Origin: Pantoea latae
GTDB lineage: Bacteria > Pseudomonadota > Gammaproteobacteria > Enterobacterales > Enterobacteriaceae
Direction of reading: 5' to 3'
DNA length: 64,000 nucleotides
Assembly: GCF_002077695.1 (NCBI RefSeq)
Contig: NZ_MWUE01000022.1
Span: 124,001 to 188,000, forward strand
The notes beneath the pieces are model-generated. The model searched no databases, was not told the DNA's origin, and saw only the letters and a list, made by a program, of their open reading frames with translations. Positions 20,167 to 29,083 of the stretch are shown piece by piece. The position numbers and the translations under genes are program-made. The stretch's first letter is position 1; every line of letters starts with the position of its first letter.

Positions 20167-21825
20167 TTAGCCCGGCGTCATCTGCCGGTCATCAACATAT
20201 TTACGCTGATCCGCCGGCGGCGGGAAATACTGATAGAGCCAGGTTTCGCTCAGGGTTTCATCTTTGGTGCGCAGGAACAGACGCATCTCCACCGGCGTGG
20301 TGGCGTCGCTGTCTGGATACCAGTCGAACAGGATGCGATAGCCGTTCATCGGCTCGACGTAGAGGATTTCCACCTGCTTAAAGGTGCCGGAGGAGAGGGT
20401 GATCACCGGTTCGATGCCCTTCGGCGCGGCCGCTTTCAGATCGCCGCCGACGAAATCGATGGCGAAACGACGGCACCATGTATCCGGGAAATGCTCGCCC
20501 GGCGCCCAGCCCTCCGGGAAACCGCCAATACCGGTGCGGGTGGCGTCAACGCGCGCCAGACCGCTGCGCACCGGCGGCAGACCGCTCCAGTAGAGCTTAT
20601 AGGCGAAGCTGAACTCGCTGCCCGCCTTGATCGGCTCGGCCGGCTGCCAGAAGCAGACGATATTATCCAGCGTCTCGCCGGTGGTCGGGATCTCCATCAG
20701 GTTAATGGCGCCTTTGCCCCATTTGCCCACTGGCTCGACCCACAGGCTGGGACGTTTGTCATACCAGCCGATCACGTCCTGATAATCTTTGAAATCATGG
20801 TTAAGCTGCAGCAGACCGAAGCCGCGTGGGTTCTCATCCTGATAGGCGTTGAACTGCAGCTTCTGCGGGTTGTTGAGCGGGCGCGCGATCCACTCGCCGC
20901 TGCCGCTCCACATCGCCAGCCGATCGGAGTCGTGGATCTGCGGATGATAGGTGTTGCACATGCGGCGCTCGTTGGTGCCGCAGCTGAACATGCTGGTCAT
21001 TGGCGCGATGCCGAGCTGGCGAATCGCTTTGCGCGCATAGAGATGGTTCTCCACCTCCATCACCACGCGGTTCGCCTCGCAGTGAATGGTGAACTTGTAG
21101 GCGCCGGTGATGCTGGCGCCATCCAGCAGGGCGTAGGCGATAAAGGTGGTGTCGTCCGCTTTCGGCGTTTCAAACCAGAAGGCGGTGAAGTCAGGAAACT
21201 CTTCGCTGCCGTTGCTGAAGGTGTTGACCGCCACGCCGCGTGCGGAGAGACCGTACTGATAGGTGTCATCCACGGCGCGGAAGTAGCTGGCGCCGAGAAA
21301 GGAGACGATATCGCGGCGCGCCAGCTCCGGTTTTTTAAAGGCGCGAAAGCCGGCGAAGCCGAGATCGGTTTTGCCCACCAGCTGCTGGGTATCGACCTTC
21401 GCGTTGTTATAGTTGAACAGCTCCGGACGGAAGTGGATCTCACGCGCCTCGCGGCTGTCGGCGTCGACGGAGAACATGCGGATGCGGCGCTTAAAGCCCA
21501 TGCCGACGTGGAAGAACTGCACGTCAAGCTGGCGATCCGGGATGTTGTTCCACAGCGAGTGACCGGCGTCGTACTGAATTTCGTTGTACGCCTGCGGCGT
21601 CAGCGTTGCCAGCGTCTCTGGCAGCGCGCCCGGCGCGCCGCCCCACGGCTGTTTCGCCAGCGCGGCGGCTTTCTTTTTCAGCACCTCGAAATCGAAGCGC
21701 ACGGCGGCACCGTCTGCAATGCCATCTTCTGCCCAGGCGGATTGCGCAAACAGCGTGGACAGGCCTGTCATGCCGCTGACGGCGGAAAAGGCCATTGACG
21801 CTTTCATAAACATTCTTCGATTCAT
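20167..21825 (-). CDS. opgD: Osmoregulated periplasmic glucan biosynthesis protein OpgD
   Basis: OpgD (MdoD) controls the backbone structure of osmoregulated periplasmic glucans. The 552 residues (551 in E. coli) begin with a twin-arginine-type signal, [18 protein letters not shown], ending near AQSAWA, so export by Tat is expected. The glucan-biosynthesis fold follows, with long conserved stretches such as [20 protein letters not shown] and the acidic segment in [15 protein letters not shown]. In E. coli opgD is at a distant locus; here it lies between elaA and elaB. It appears to be monocistronic and ends convergent with elaA. Confidence 0.97.
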   Translation of the reverse strand: MNRRMFMKASMAFSAVSGMTGLSTLFAQSAWAEDGIADGAAVRFDFEVLKKKAAALAKQPWGGAPGALPETLATLTPQAYNEIQYDAGHSLWNNIPDRQLDVQFFHVGMGFKRRIRMFSVDADSREAREIHFRPELFNYNNAKVDTQQLVGKTDLGFAGFRAFKKPELARRDIVSFLGASYFRAVDDTYQYGLSARGVAVNTFSNGSEEFPDFTAFWFETPKADDTTFIAYALLDGASITGAYKFTIHCEANRVVMEVENHLYARKAIRQLGIAPMTSMFSCGTNERRMCNTYHPQIHDSDRLAMWSGSGEWIARPLNNPQKLQFNAYQDENPRGFGLLQLNHDFKDYQDVIGWYDKRPSLWVEPVGKWGKGAINLMEIPTTGETLDNIVCFWQPAEPIKAGSEFSFAYKLYWSGLPPVRSGLARVDATRTGIGGFPEGWAPGEHFPDTWCRRFAIDFVGGDLKAAAPKGIEPVITLSSGTFKQVEILYVEPMNGYRILFDWYPDSDATTPVEMRLFLRTKDETLSETWLYQYFPPPADQRKYVDDRQMTPG

Positions 21826-22058
21826 GCCAGAAATTATTCCTTAGCGTTCGAGTGTGTTGTGACTGTCCTGCTCTGCGCACAGGCGATCCAAAAGCGCAGA
21901 TAACAGCAGGGTACGACAGTCCGGTAAGTGAAAAATTCAGTCCGCCTTAAATTTATCAGATTAATCAAGACGCCTCGCGACTTTCGCATCGGGTCGCGTC
22001 AGGGGGAAACTCAGCACAATCCTGGTGGAACCGACCTGCAAACGGCGATTTAGCCGCT

Positions 22059-22072
22059 ATAGTTAAGAGACT
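22059..22072 (+). promoter_or_regulatory. elaB promoter -10, sigma-S type
   Basis: The segment GCTATAGTTAAG near 22057-22068 is close to the extended sigma-S -10 consensus CTATACTTAA and lies about 35 bases before the elaB start. E. coli elaB is known to be RpoS dependent. The exact start site is inferred. Confidence 0.5.
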
Positions 22073-22098
22073 GCTTTGTAAATGACACGGAGGAAATG

Positions 22099-22410
22099 AT
22101 GGTTAAAGAGACAGAAGCTTTCGACACCAATCTGGATGATGATTTGGCGCTGCTGACGGAGACCCTGGAAGAGGTGTTGAAGTCATCGGGCGATCCGACC
22201 GATCAGAAGTACATCGAGCTGAAAACCAAAGCGGAGCAGGCGCTGGAAGACGTGAAATCCCGCGTTAGCCAGGCCTCTGACAGCTACTACTACCGCGCAA
22301 AAAACGTCGCCTATCGCGCCGACGATTACGTGCATGAGAAACCCTGGCAGGGTATCGGTATCGGCGCTGCCGCCGGTCTGGTGCTCGGTCTGTTGCTGGC
22401 GCGCCGCTAA
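22099..22410 (+). CDS. elaB: Membrane-anchored ribosome-binding stress protein ElaB
   Basis: ElaB belongs to the ElaB/YqjD/YgaM (DUF883) family. These are small inner-membrane proteins made in stationary phase that can bind ribosomes and are linked to stress tolerance. The protein is 103 residues. An acidic amphipathic N-terminal half (about 10-60) is followed by SQASDSYYYRAKNVAYRADDYVHEKPWQ and one C-terminal membrane helix, GIGIGAAAGLVLGLLLARR. Two ATGs overlap the site; ATG 22099 is preferred because GGAGG is 5 bases upstream, against 2 bases for ATG 22096. Confidence 0.95.
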   Translation: MVKETEAFDTNLDDDLALLTETLEEVLKSSGDPTDQKYIELKTKAEQALEDVKSRVSQASDSYYYRAKNVAYRADDYVHEKPWQGIGIGAAAGLVLGLLLARR

Positions 22411-22423
22411 GGCGCGTCGCTGA

Positions 22424-22456
22424 AAACGGCGGGGCTCTCCCGCCGTTTGTTTTTTC
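22424..22456 (+). terminator. elaB rho-independent terminator
   Basis: A 10 bp perfect stem, AAACGGCGGG/CCCGCCGTTT, closes the pentaloop GCTCT and is followed by GTTTTTT, 14 bases after the elaB stop. Confidence 0.92.
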
Positions 22457-22574
22457 CCTCTTTTTTCCCACTCCCGTAAGGCCCTCTCTCCCTTAATGCG
22501 AAAAGCGCAGGATTGTGTTGAGTTTACGCAGCGCGCTTCCTACAGTAGATCGACGGACAAAAGGAGATGAACAC

Positions 22575-23771
22575 GTGATAAGAGTCGAGATGTTGTCTAC
22601 AGGAGATGAGGTGCTGCACGGCCAAATCGTCGATACCAATGCCGCCTGGCTGGCGGATGTGCTGTTTCAACATGGTCTGCCGATGAGCAGCCGCAGCACG
22701 GTGGGTGATTCGCTGTCGTCGCTGGTGGAGACGCTACAGGCGCGCAGTCAGGTGGCTGATGTGCTGATTGTCAACGGCGGGCTTGGCCCGACCAGCGACG
22801 ATCTCAGCGCGCTGGCGGCGGCGCAGGCGAGCGGCGTCGAGCTGGAGCTGCATCAGGCGTGGCTGGATAACATCGAGGCGTGGTTCGCCAGTCGCGGGCG
22901 CGTGATGGCGGCCAGCAACCGCAAGCAGGCGGAGATCCCCGCCAATGCCGAGATGCTCGACAACCCGGTTGGCACCGCCTGCGGCTTTGCGCTGCGGCTG
23001 AATCGCTGCTGGATCTTTTTCACGCCTGGCGTGCCGTCGGAATTTAAGGTGATGGTAGAGCAGCAGATCCTGCCGCGCCTGAAGCAGCAGTTCGAGCTGC
23101 CGGAGCCGCCGCTCTGCTTGCGCCTGACCACCTTTGGTCGCGGCGAGAGCGATATCGCCGCCGAGCTGGAGCCGCTGGCACTGCCGGAAGGCGTGGTGAT
23201 GGGCTATCGCTCGTCGATGCCGATTATCGAAATTAAGCTGACCGGCCCAGCCAGCCAGCGCGTGGCGATGGAGCAGGTGTGGCAGCAGGTGCGTCTGCTG
23301 CTGGCGGAGTGCACCATTTTCGAAGGCACCGAAGGGCTGCCGGCGCTGCTGGCGCGCGAGCTGGATCAGCGCGGCTTCCGTCTGGCGCTGAGCGAGCAGT
23401 ACACCGCCGGTTTGCTGCACTGGCAGCTGGCGGCGGCGGAGGTGCCGATGAGCGCGGCGGAGATCCTCCCGGCGCATCAGGAAGGGCTGGAGGAGCAGGT
23501 GCAGCGCACGCGCGCGCTGGCGGCGCAGCAGGGCACGGTGCTGGCGCTGTCGACCGGATCGCTGGAAGAGGGCGAAGTTTCGCTGGCGCTGCATACGCCG
23601 GAAGCGAGCTGGGGTCAGCGGGTGAAGTTTACCCACGGTCGCCATAATCTGGAGACGCGGCAGAAGGTGGTGGCGATGATGGCGATGAATATGCTGCGTC
23701 GCTGGCTGCACGGCAGCGAAGTCAGCACCGGCCACGGCTGGATTGACGTGCTGGAGTCGGTGAAGCTGTAA
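22575..23771 (+). CDS. yfaY: CinA-like protein YfaY
   Basis: YfaY is a CinA paralogue of uncertain role. The 398 residues start at GTG 22575 (VIRVEMLSTGDEVLHGQIVD) with AAGGAG at 22561-22566; the longer frame from 22515 has no support. The N-terminal molybdopterin-binding-like (COG1058) domain spans about 1-170, with GDEVLHGQIVDTNAAWL and VNGGLGPTSDDLSALAA. The C-terminal part (about 250-398) is related to NMN amidohydrolase (PncC) but is divergent and lacks an obvious GG(L/W) active-site signature, so amidase activity is doubtful. Structured repeat copy 1 begins 37 bases after the stop. Confidence 0.93.
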   Translation: MIRVEMLSTGDEVLHGQIVDTNAAWLADVLFQHGLPMSSRSTVGDSLSSLVETLQARSQVADVLIVNGGLGPTSDDLSALAAAQASGVELELHQAWLDNIEAWFASRGRVMAASNRKQAEIPANAEMLDNPVGTACGFALRLNRCWIFFTPGVPSEFKVMVEQQILPRLKQQFELPEPPLCLRLTTFGRGESDIAAELEPLALPEGVVMGYRSSMPIIEIKLTGPASQRVAMEQVWQQVRLLLAECTIFEGTEGLPALLARELDQRGFRLALSEQYTAGLLHWQLAAAEVPMSAAEILPAHQEGLEEQVQRTRALAAQQGTVLALSTGSLEEGEVSLALHTPEASWGQRVKFTHGRHNLETRQKVVAMMAMNMLRRWLHGSEVSTGHGWIDVLESVKL

Positions 23772-23808
23772 AACAGGGTAGCGGAGGCGTCTGTCGCTTC
23801 GTGAGCCC

Positions 23809-23998
23809 ACGCGGAAGGCAGGAAGCGATCGCAAAGACGCAAAAAGCGGCATCCATGCCAGCTCGGCCCGCGCCGATACGCACCTCATCCCTGAGGTGCG
23901 CCCGTTACCGGGCCAACGCGCTGCGTTGTTCAAAAACGCTCCCGGCGTTTTTGTCCCTGGCGCGGGACGCTTTGCTCTTCGCTTCCTGCCTTCCGCGT
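23809..23998 (+). repeat. Structured interspersed repeat, copy 1
   Basis: A 190 bp element bounded by perfect 20 bp inverted repeats (23809-23828 and 23979-23998), between the convergent yfaY and yfaE genes. Moving inward, GCAAAG (23831-23836) pairs with CTTTGC (23970-23975). The interior is a chain of hairpins: 23848-23859 (GGCAT/ATGCC), 23864-23875 (CGGC/GCCG), 23879-23900 (CGCACCTCA/TGAGGTGCG), 23901-23912 (CCCG/CGGG), 23914-23928 (CAACGC/GCGTTG), 23931-23953 (CAAAAACGC/GCGTTTTTG) and 23954-23967 (TCCC/GGGA). The core is repeated in inverse orientation at 55625-55809. No flanking direct duplication is obvious. The family is unknown to me. Confidence 0.9.
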
Positions 23999-24036
23999 TT
24001 TGACTATTGCGTGGTCTGTGAGAGCAAAGAAGCCAG

Positions 24037-24297
24037 CTACAGCTCGATTTCAATCTCGCCCTTTGCCAGACAGCAGCAGGGCAAAATCTCGCCCTGCTGC
24101 ACGAACGCCAGCGGCGTTTCGGCATAGTGCACTTCGCCCTTCAGCAGCCGCGTGCGGCATGAACCGCAGTAGCCTTCGCGGCACTGAAACTCCACGCACA
24201 GATTGTGCGCTTCCAGCGTCGTCAGCAGGTTAGGGTGATGCTCTGCGCACTCCAGCCGCTGGCCGGAGCTGCGCAGGATAACAACGGCACGGCTCAT
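24037..24297 (-). CDS. yfaE: 2Fe-2S ferredoxin-like protein YfaE
   Basis: YfaE is a plant-type [2Fe-2S] ferredoxin that supplies electrons for assembly and repair of the diferric-tyrosyl radical cofactor of NrdB. The 86 residues (84 in E. coli) contain the ligand pattern Cys39-x4-Cys44-x2-Cys47 (QCREGYCGSC) and the distal cysteine in ILPCCCLAKG (74-76). The gene starts 2 bases after the nrdB stop and is the last gene of nrdAB-yfaE. Confidence 0.97.
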   Translation of the reverse strand: MSRAVVILRSSGQRLECAEHHPNLLTTLEAHNLCVEFQCREGYCGSCRTRLLKGEVHYAETPLAFVQQGEILPCCCLAKGEIEIEL

Positions 24298-24299
24298 AC

Positions 24300-25430
24300 T
24301 TACAGCTGGAAGTCGTTGAAGTCGTCTTCGCCCACTTCAGAGTCGATCTGACCCACCAGATAGGAACTCACTTCCACTTCCTGCGGCGCCACCTGCACGT
24401 TGTCCGACACCAGCCAGGAGTTGATCCACGGAATCGGGTTAGAGCGCGTCTGGAACGGCAGATCCAGGCCCACCGCCTGCATGCGGATATTGGTGATGTA
24501 CTCGATGTACTGGCAGAGAATATCTTTGTTCAGGCCGATCATCGAACCGCCGCTGAACAGATACTCCGCCCACTCTTTCTCCTGCTCGGCTGCCTTCTTG
24601 AACAGGTCGAAACACTCTTCGCGACACTCGGCGGCGATCTCTTTCATCTCTGGATCGTCTTCGCCGGTGCGCATCAGGTTCAGCATATGCTGGGTGCCGG
24701 TCAGGTGCAGCGCTTCATCGCGCGCAATCAGGCGGATAATCTTGGCGTTGCCCTCCATCAGCTCGCGCTCGGCGAAGGCGAAAGAGCAGGCAAAGCTGAC
24801 GTAGAAGCGGATCGCCTCCAGCGCATTGACGCTCATCAGGCAGATATAGAGCTGCTTTTTCAGCGCGCGCACGCTAACGGTGACGCTTTTGCCGTTAACC
24901 TGATGGGTGCCTTCGCCCAGCAGATGCCAGTAGTTGGTCATCTCGATCAGATCGTCGTAGTACTTCGAGATATCCTGCGCGCGCGCGAGGATCTGCTCGT
25001 TGGTCACGATATCGTCGAACACCAGCGACGGATCGTTAACGATATTACGAATGATATGGGTGTAAGAGCGCGAGTGGATGGTCTCGGAGAAGGCCCATGT
25101 CTCGACCCATGTTTCCAGCTCGGGAATCGAGATCAGCGGCAGCAGCGCAACGTTCGGGCTGCGGCCCTGAATCGAGTCGAGCAGCGTCTGATACTTCAGG
25201 TTGCTGATAAAGATGTGCTTCTCATGCTCTGGCAGCGCCTGATAGTCGATGCGGTCGCGCGACACGTCCACCTCTTCCGGACGCCAGAAGAAAGAGAGCT
25301 GCTTCTCGATCAGCTTTTCAAAAATGTCATACTTCTGCTGGTCGAAGCGCGCCACGTTGACGGACTGACCAAAGAACATCGGCTCTTTCAGCTGATCGTT
25401 TTTATTCTGTGAGAACGTTGTGTAAGCCAT
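24300..25430 (-). CDS. nrdB: Class Ia ribonucleotide reductase beta subunit
   Basis: NrdB houses the diiron-oxo site and stable tyrosyl radical of aerobic ribonucleotide reductase. The start ATG 25430 ([20 protein letters not shown]) gives 376 residues, exactly the E. coli length; the longer frame to 25505 is not used. Diiron ligands are in the helix segments [13 protein letters not shown] and [15 protein letters not shown]. The radical tyrosine lies in [13 protein letters not shown]. The C-terminal tail [12 protein letters not shown], which docks onto NrdA, is conserved. Confidence 0.98.
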   Translation of the reverse strand: MAYTTFSQNKNDQLKEPMFFGQSVNVARFDQQKYDIFEKLIEKQLSFFWRPEEVDVSRDRIDYQALPEHEKHIFISNLKYQTLLDSIQGRSPNVALLPLISIPELETWVETWAFSETIHSRSYTHIIRNIVNDPSLVFDDIVTNEQILARAQDISKYYDDLIEMTNYWHLLGEGTHQVNGKSVTVSVRALKKQLYICLMSVNALEAIRFYVSFACSFAFAERELMEGNAKIIRLIARDEALHLTGTQHMLNLMRTGEDDPEMKEIAAECREECFDLFKKAAEQEKEWAEYLFSGGSMIGLNKDILCQYIEYITNIRMQAVGLDLPFQTRSNPIPWINSWLVSDNVQVAPQEVEVSSYLVGQIDSEVGEDDFNDFQL

Positions 25431-25448
25431 GAAACTGTCCAAATGTAG

Positions 25449-25502
25449 ACGGGGCGCAGCGCGGCCCCGTGAAATGACGCAGGCGGGAGACGCGCTCCCG
25501 CC
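25449..25502 (-). other. Paired hairpins in the nrdA-nrdB spacer
   Basis: The 77-base nrdA-nrdB gap contains two GC-rich stems: ACGGGGC/GCCCCGT (25449-25470) and GGCGGGAG/CTCCCGCC (25482-25502). No T run follows on the minus strand. They resemble intercistronic structures that set mRNA stability, which is an inference. Confidence 0.65.
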
Positions 25503-25507
25503 CAACC

Positions 25508-27793
25508 TTAAATCTTACAAGCGCCGCTTTCGCAACCGTCATCCTGAATAGAAGGCGCCAGATCGTCCTGCGCGTCTTCCGCACCGTCGCGGGTGTTTTG
25601 ATAGTAGAGCGTCTTCACGCCGAACTTGTACGCGGTCAGCAGATCTTTCAGCAGCTGCTTCATCGGCACCTTGCCGTTGGCGAAGCGCGACGGATCGTAG
25701 TTGGTGTTAGAGGAGATCGCCTGATCGATAAACTTCTGCATCACGCCGACCAGCTGCAGATAACCGTCGTTGGACGGCATTTCCCACAGCAGCTCGTACT
25801 GATCCTTCAGACGCTCATACTCCGGCACCACCTGACGCAGAATGCCGTCTTTCGAGGCTTTGATGCTGATATGGCCGCGCGGCGGCTCAATGCCGTTGGT
25901 GGCGTTGGAGATCTGCGACGAGGTCTCAGACGGCATCAGCGCAGAAAGCGTGGAGTTGCGCAGACCGTGCGTCTTGATCGACTCGCGCAGGCCGTCCCAG
26001 TCCAGGTGCAGCGGCTCGTTGCAGATGGTGTCGAGATCCTTTTTATAGGTATCGATCGGCATAATGCCCTGCGAGTAGGTGGTTTCGTTGAACCACGGGC
26101 AGGCGCCTTGTTCTTTCGCCAGCTCGTTAGAGGCTTTCAGCAGGTAGTACTGGATCGCTTCGAACGTTCTGTGCGTCAGGTTGTTGGCGCTGCCGTCGGA
26201 ATAGCGCACGCCGTTCTTCGCCAGATAGTAGGCGAAGTTGATCACGCCGATGCCCAGGGTGCGACGGCCCATCGCGCCGCGTTTTGCCGCCGGAATCGGG
26301 TAGTCCTGATAGTCGAGCAGGGCGTCGAGCGCGCGCACCGCCAGGGTCGCCAGCTCTTCCAGATCGTCCAGGCTCTCAATGGCGCCGAGGTTGAACGCCG
26401 ACAGCGTACAGAGGGCGATTTCGCCGTTCTCGTCGTTGACGTCTTCCAGCGGTTTGGTCGGCAGCGCAATCTCCAGACAGAGGTTGGACTGGCGCACCGG
26501 CGCGATGCTGGCGTCGAACGGGCTGTGGGTGTTGCAGTGGTCGACGTTCTGAATGTAGATACGGCCGGTAGAGGCGCGCTCCTGCATCATCAGCGAGAAG
26601 AGATCGACCGCTTTCACGCGCTGTTTGCGGATGCTGTCGTCCTGCTCATATTTGGTATAGAGGCGCTCGAACTCTTCCTGATCGGCGAAGAAGGCGTCGT
26701 AGAGGCCAGGCACATCGGACGGGCTGAACAAGGTGATCTCTTCACCCTTCAGCAGGCGCTGATACATCAGCTTGTTGATCTGCACGCCGTAGTCCATGTG
26801 ACGCACGCGGTTGCCTTCGACGCCGCGGTTGTTCTTCAGCACCAGCAGGCTTTCCACTTCCAGATGCCACATCGGGTAGAACAGCGTCGCCGCACCGCCG
26901 CGCACGCCACCCTGCGAGCAGGATTTCACCGCGGTCTGGAAATGCTTATAGAACGGGATACAGCCGGTGTGGAACGCTTCGCCGCCGCGGATCGGGCTGC
27001 CCAGCGCGCGAATGCGGCCGGCGTTGATGCCGATACCGGCGCGCTGCGACACATACTTCACGATGGCGCTGGAGGTAGCGTTGATGGAGTCGAGGCTGTC
27101 GCCGCACTCGATCAGCACGCAGGAGCTGAACTGGCGCGTCGGGGTGCGCACGCCGGACATGATCGGCGTCGGCAGCGAAATCTTAAAGGTAGAAATCGCG
27201 TCGTAGAAGCGCTTGATGTAGTCCATGCGCGTGTCGCGCGGATAGCCGGAGAAGAGGCAGGCGGCGACCAGAATATAGAGGAACTGCGCGCTCTCGTAGA
27301 TATCGCCGGTGACGCGGTTCTGCGCCAGGTACTTGCCTTCCAGCTGTTTCACCGCCGCGTAGGAGAAGTTCATATCGCGCCAGTGGTCGATAAAGCCGTC
27401 CATCTGCTCGAACTCTTCAACGCTGTAGTCTTCCAGCAGGTGATGGTCATATTTGCCCATCTCTACCATGCGCACCACCTGATCGTAGAGCTTCGGCGGC
27501 TCGAACTGGCCGTAGGCTTTTTTACGCAGGTGGAAGATCGCCAGGCGAGCCGCGAGGTATTGATAGTCCGGCGCATCGCGCGAGATCAGGTCTGCTGCGG
27601 CCTTGATGATGGTTTCATGAATATCAGAGGTTCTGATGCCATCATAAAACTGGATATGGGAGCGCAGTTCGACCTGGGAAACCGAGACGTTATTCAGCCC
27701 TTCAGCGGCCCAGTCGAGTACCCGGTGAATTTTATCGAGATCAATGCGTTCCTGGCGGCCATCGCGTTTAGTGACGAGCAGACTTTGATTCAT
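25508..27793 (-). CDS. nrdA: Class Ia ribonucleotide reductase alpha subunit
   Basis: NrdA is the catalytic subunit that reduces ribonucleoside diphosphates to deoxyribonucleotides. The 761 residues equal the E. coli length. The N-terminal ATP-cone (about 5-95; [20 protein letters not shown]) is the allosteric activity site. The active-site Cys in [14 protein letters not shown], the thiyl-radical region [11 protein letters not shown] with NLCLEI, the radical-transfer tyrosine pair in [10 protein letters not shown] (730-731) and the C-terminal redox cysteines in CESGACKI are all present. It is transcribed with nrdB and yfaE. Confidence 0.98.
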   Translation of the reverse strand: MNQSLLVTKRDGRQERIDLDKIHRVLDWAAEGLNNVSVSQVELRSHIQFYDGIRTSDIHETIIKAAADLISRDAPDYQYLAARLAIFHLRKKAYGQFEPPKLYDQVVRMVEMGKYDHHLLEDYSVEEFEQMDGFIDHWRDMNFSYAAVKQLEGKYLAQNRVTGDIYESAQFLYILVAACLFSGYPRDTRMDYIKRFYDAISTFKISLPTPIMSGVRTPTRQFSSCVLIECGDSLDSINATSSAIVKYVSQRAGIGINAGRIRALGSPIRGGEAFHTGCIPFYKHFQTAVKSCSQGGVRGGAATLFYPMWHLEVESLLVLKNNRGVEGNRVRHMDYGVQINKLMYQRLLKGEEITLFSPSDVPGLYDAFFADQEEFERLYTKYEQDDSIRKQRVKAVDLFSLMMQERASTGRIYIQNVDHCNTHSPFDASIAPVRQSNLCLEIALPTKPLEDVNDENGEIALCTLSAFNLGAIESLDDLEELATLAVRALDALLDYQDYPIPAAKRGAMGRRTLGIGVINFAYYLAKNGVRYSDGSANNLTHRTFEAIQYYLLKASNELAKEQGACPWFNETTYSQGIMPIDTYKKDLDTICNEPLHLDWDGLRESIKTHGLRNSTLSALMPSETSSQISNATNGIEPPRGHISIKASKDGILRQVVPEYERLKDQYELLWEMPSNDGYLQLVGVMQKFIDQAISSNTNYDPSRFANGKVPMKQLLKDLLTAYKFGVKTLYYQNTRDGAEDAQDDLAPSIQDDGCESGACKI

Positions 27794-27833
27794 GTCGCGT
27801 TATACCATCCGTAAGTGAAAAAGAGTCCCCTGT

Positions 27834-27950
27834 TTATTCACAGGGTTATTCAATGTGAATAATTCTGTGGATAAACACTATATGTTGGGGGTTGGGAGAG
27901 ATTTGGTAACAATATGGAGGTTATTTTAGTGACCTGCTGGCGGTTAACAA
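27834..27950 (-). promoter_or_regulatory. nrdA control region: promoter, NrdR boxes and DnaA boxes
   Basis: Reading on the minus strand, TTGTTA (27945-27950), a 16 bp gap and TAAAAT (27923-27928) form a candidate promoter. It would start near 27916 and give a leader of about 120 bases, similar to E. coli. Two NrdR-like boxes, around ACACTATATGTTGGGG (27875-27890) and 27906-27921, have their ATAT centres 32 bp apart, the usual three-turn spacing. Three DnaA-type 9-mers follow: TGTGGATAA (27866-27874), TGTGAATAA (27854-27862) and TTATTCACA (27834-27842). The rest of 27951-28177 shows no gene. Confidence 0.7.
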
Positions 27951-28177
27951 GACCCAAAAAGTAGATTTAAATCTTGAAATTTCGGAGCGAATTGATAACC
28001 CCGCGACTTATAAGGCTCAATCAGCTGTCAACAGTTTTTAGGAATAATTCTGTGTTTTGACCAACCGCTGATTTTTCATTCAGGCTGCTTTTTTTCACGT
28101 CAATGGACTGGCGCATCCGCTATTTTAGTTATAGCGCGACGCGCCGCATGGCTAATGCTTGCAAGCGCGCCAGCGCG

Positions 28178-28906
28178 TTACTTTTTAACGTGGCGGGTAT
28201 GCACCATATAGTTCACATCGACACCGCGCCCCAGTCGGAACTGGTTGGTCAGCGGGTTGTAGTGCAGGCCGATAATGTGCTGCTCGCGCAGCGCGGTTTC
28301 ATCAACCCAGCCCAGCAGCTCGGACGGGCGGATAAACTTTTTCACGTCGTGCGTGCCGCGCGGCACCATGCGCAGCACGTACTCCGCGCCGAATACCGCC
28401 ATCAGCCAGGCCTTCGGGTTGCGGTTGATGGTAGAGAAAAACACCTCGCCGCCCGGCTTCACCAGACGCGCGCAGGCGTGCACCACGGAACGCGGATCCG
28501 GCACATGCTCCAGCATCTCCATACAGGTCACCACGTCATACTGACCGGCGAACGCCTCGGCGTGATCTTCTACCGTCTGCTGCACGTAGTCGAGCGTCAC
28601 GCCGTTCTCCTCGGCGTGCAGGCGCGCCACCTGCAGCGGTTCAGCGCCCATATCGAGTCCGGTGACCTGCGCTCCTTCGCGCGCCATGCTCTCCGCCAGG
28701 ATGCCGCCGCCGCAGCCGACGTCCAGCACTTTCTTGCCGAACAAGCCGTTGCTGTGCTGCGCGATAAAGCCCAGACGCAGCGGGTTGATGCGGTGCAGAG
28801 GTTTGAATTCCCCCTCCAGATCCCACCAGCGCGACGCGACGGCCTCAAACTTAGCAATTTCCTGCGCATCGACGTTGGGCTGCGTTTCCTGCGGTTGTGC
28901 ATTCAT
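28178..28906 (-). CDS. ubiG: Ubiquinone biosynthesis O-methyltransferase UbiG
   Basis: UbiG is a SAM-dependent class I methyltransferase that performs both O-methylations of ubiquinone synthesis at the inner membrane. The 242 residues (240 in E. coli) include [19 protein letters not shown] near the N-terminus, the SAM-binding motif [19 protein letters not shown] (about 60-77), motif II in [16 protein letters not shown], and the C-terminal [12 protein letters not shown]. It is divergent from gyrA across 177 bp. Its product feeds the quinone pool used by the Nuo complex encoded in this window. Confidence 0.98.
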   Translation of the reverse strand: MNAQPQETQPNVDAQEIAKFEAVASRWWDLEGEFKPLHRINPLRLGFIAQHSNGLFGKKVLDVGCGGGILAESMAREGAQVTGLDMGAEPLQVARLHAEENGVTLDYVQQTVEDHAEAFAGQYDVVTCMEMLEHVPDPRSVVHACARLVKPGGEVFFSTINRNPKAWLMAVFGAEYVLRMVPRGTHDVKKFIRPSELLGWVDETALREQHIIGLHYNPLTNQFRLGRGVDVNYMVHTRHVKK

Positions 28907-29009
28907 TGAATCATTACTCCAGACAAAATGTTGACTGAGTATAAACGCTTATTGCCTTCGGGCGCACCTTTCCGGCGCGAGGAAAAGCGCGTGAAAACGG
29001 TGGTTAACG

Positions 29010-29038
29010 TTCACCAGCGGGCCGGGGTGTGATATACT
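29010..29038 (+). promoter_or_regulatory. Candidate gyrA promoter
   Basis: TATACT (29033-29038) lies 17 bases downstream of a weak -35, TTCACC (29010-29015), about 45 bases before the gyrA start. A good -10 with a poor -35 suits a relaxation-stimulated gyrase promoter. Confidence 0.6.
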
Positions 29039-29083
29039 TTCGCACCTTTAAAATCCGGGCATATGTAGAGGGAAAGCGGCTCC

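Noticed and set aside
23809..23998. ERIC or REP/BIME identity for the repeat
   Set aside because: The ERIC core sequence is not present and the element is several times larger than a REP unit with different palindromes.
23809..23998. Insertion sequence or transposase-coding element
   Set aside because: It is too short, has no transposase-like frame and shows no clear target duplication.
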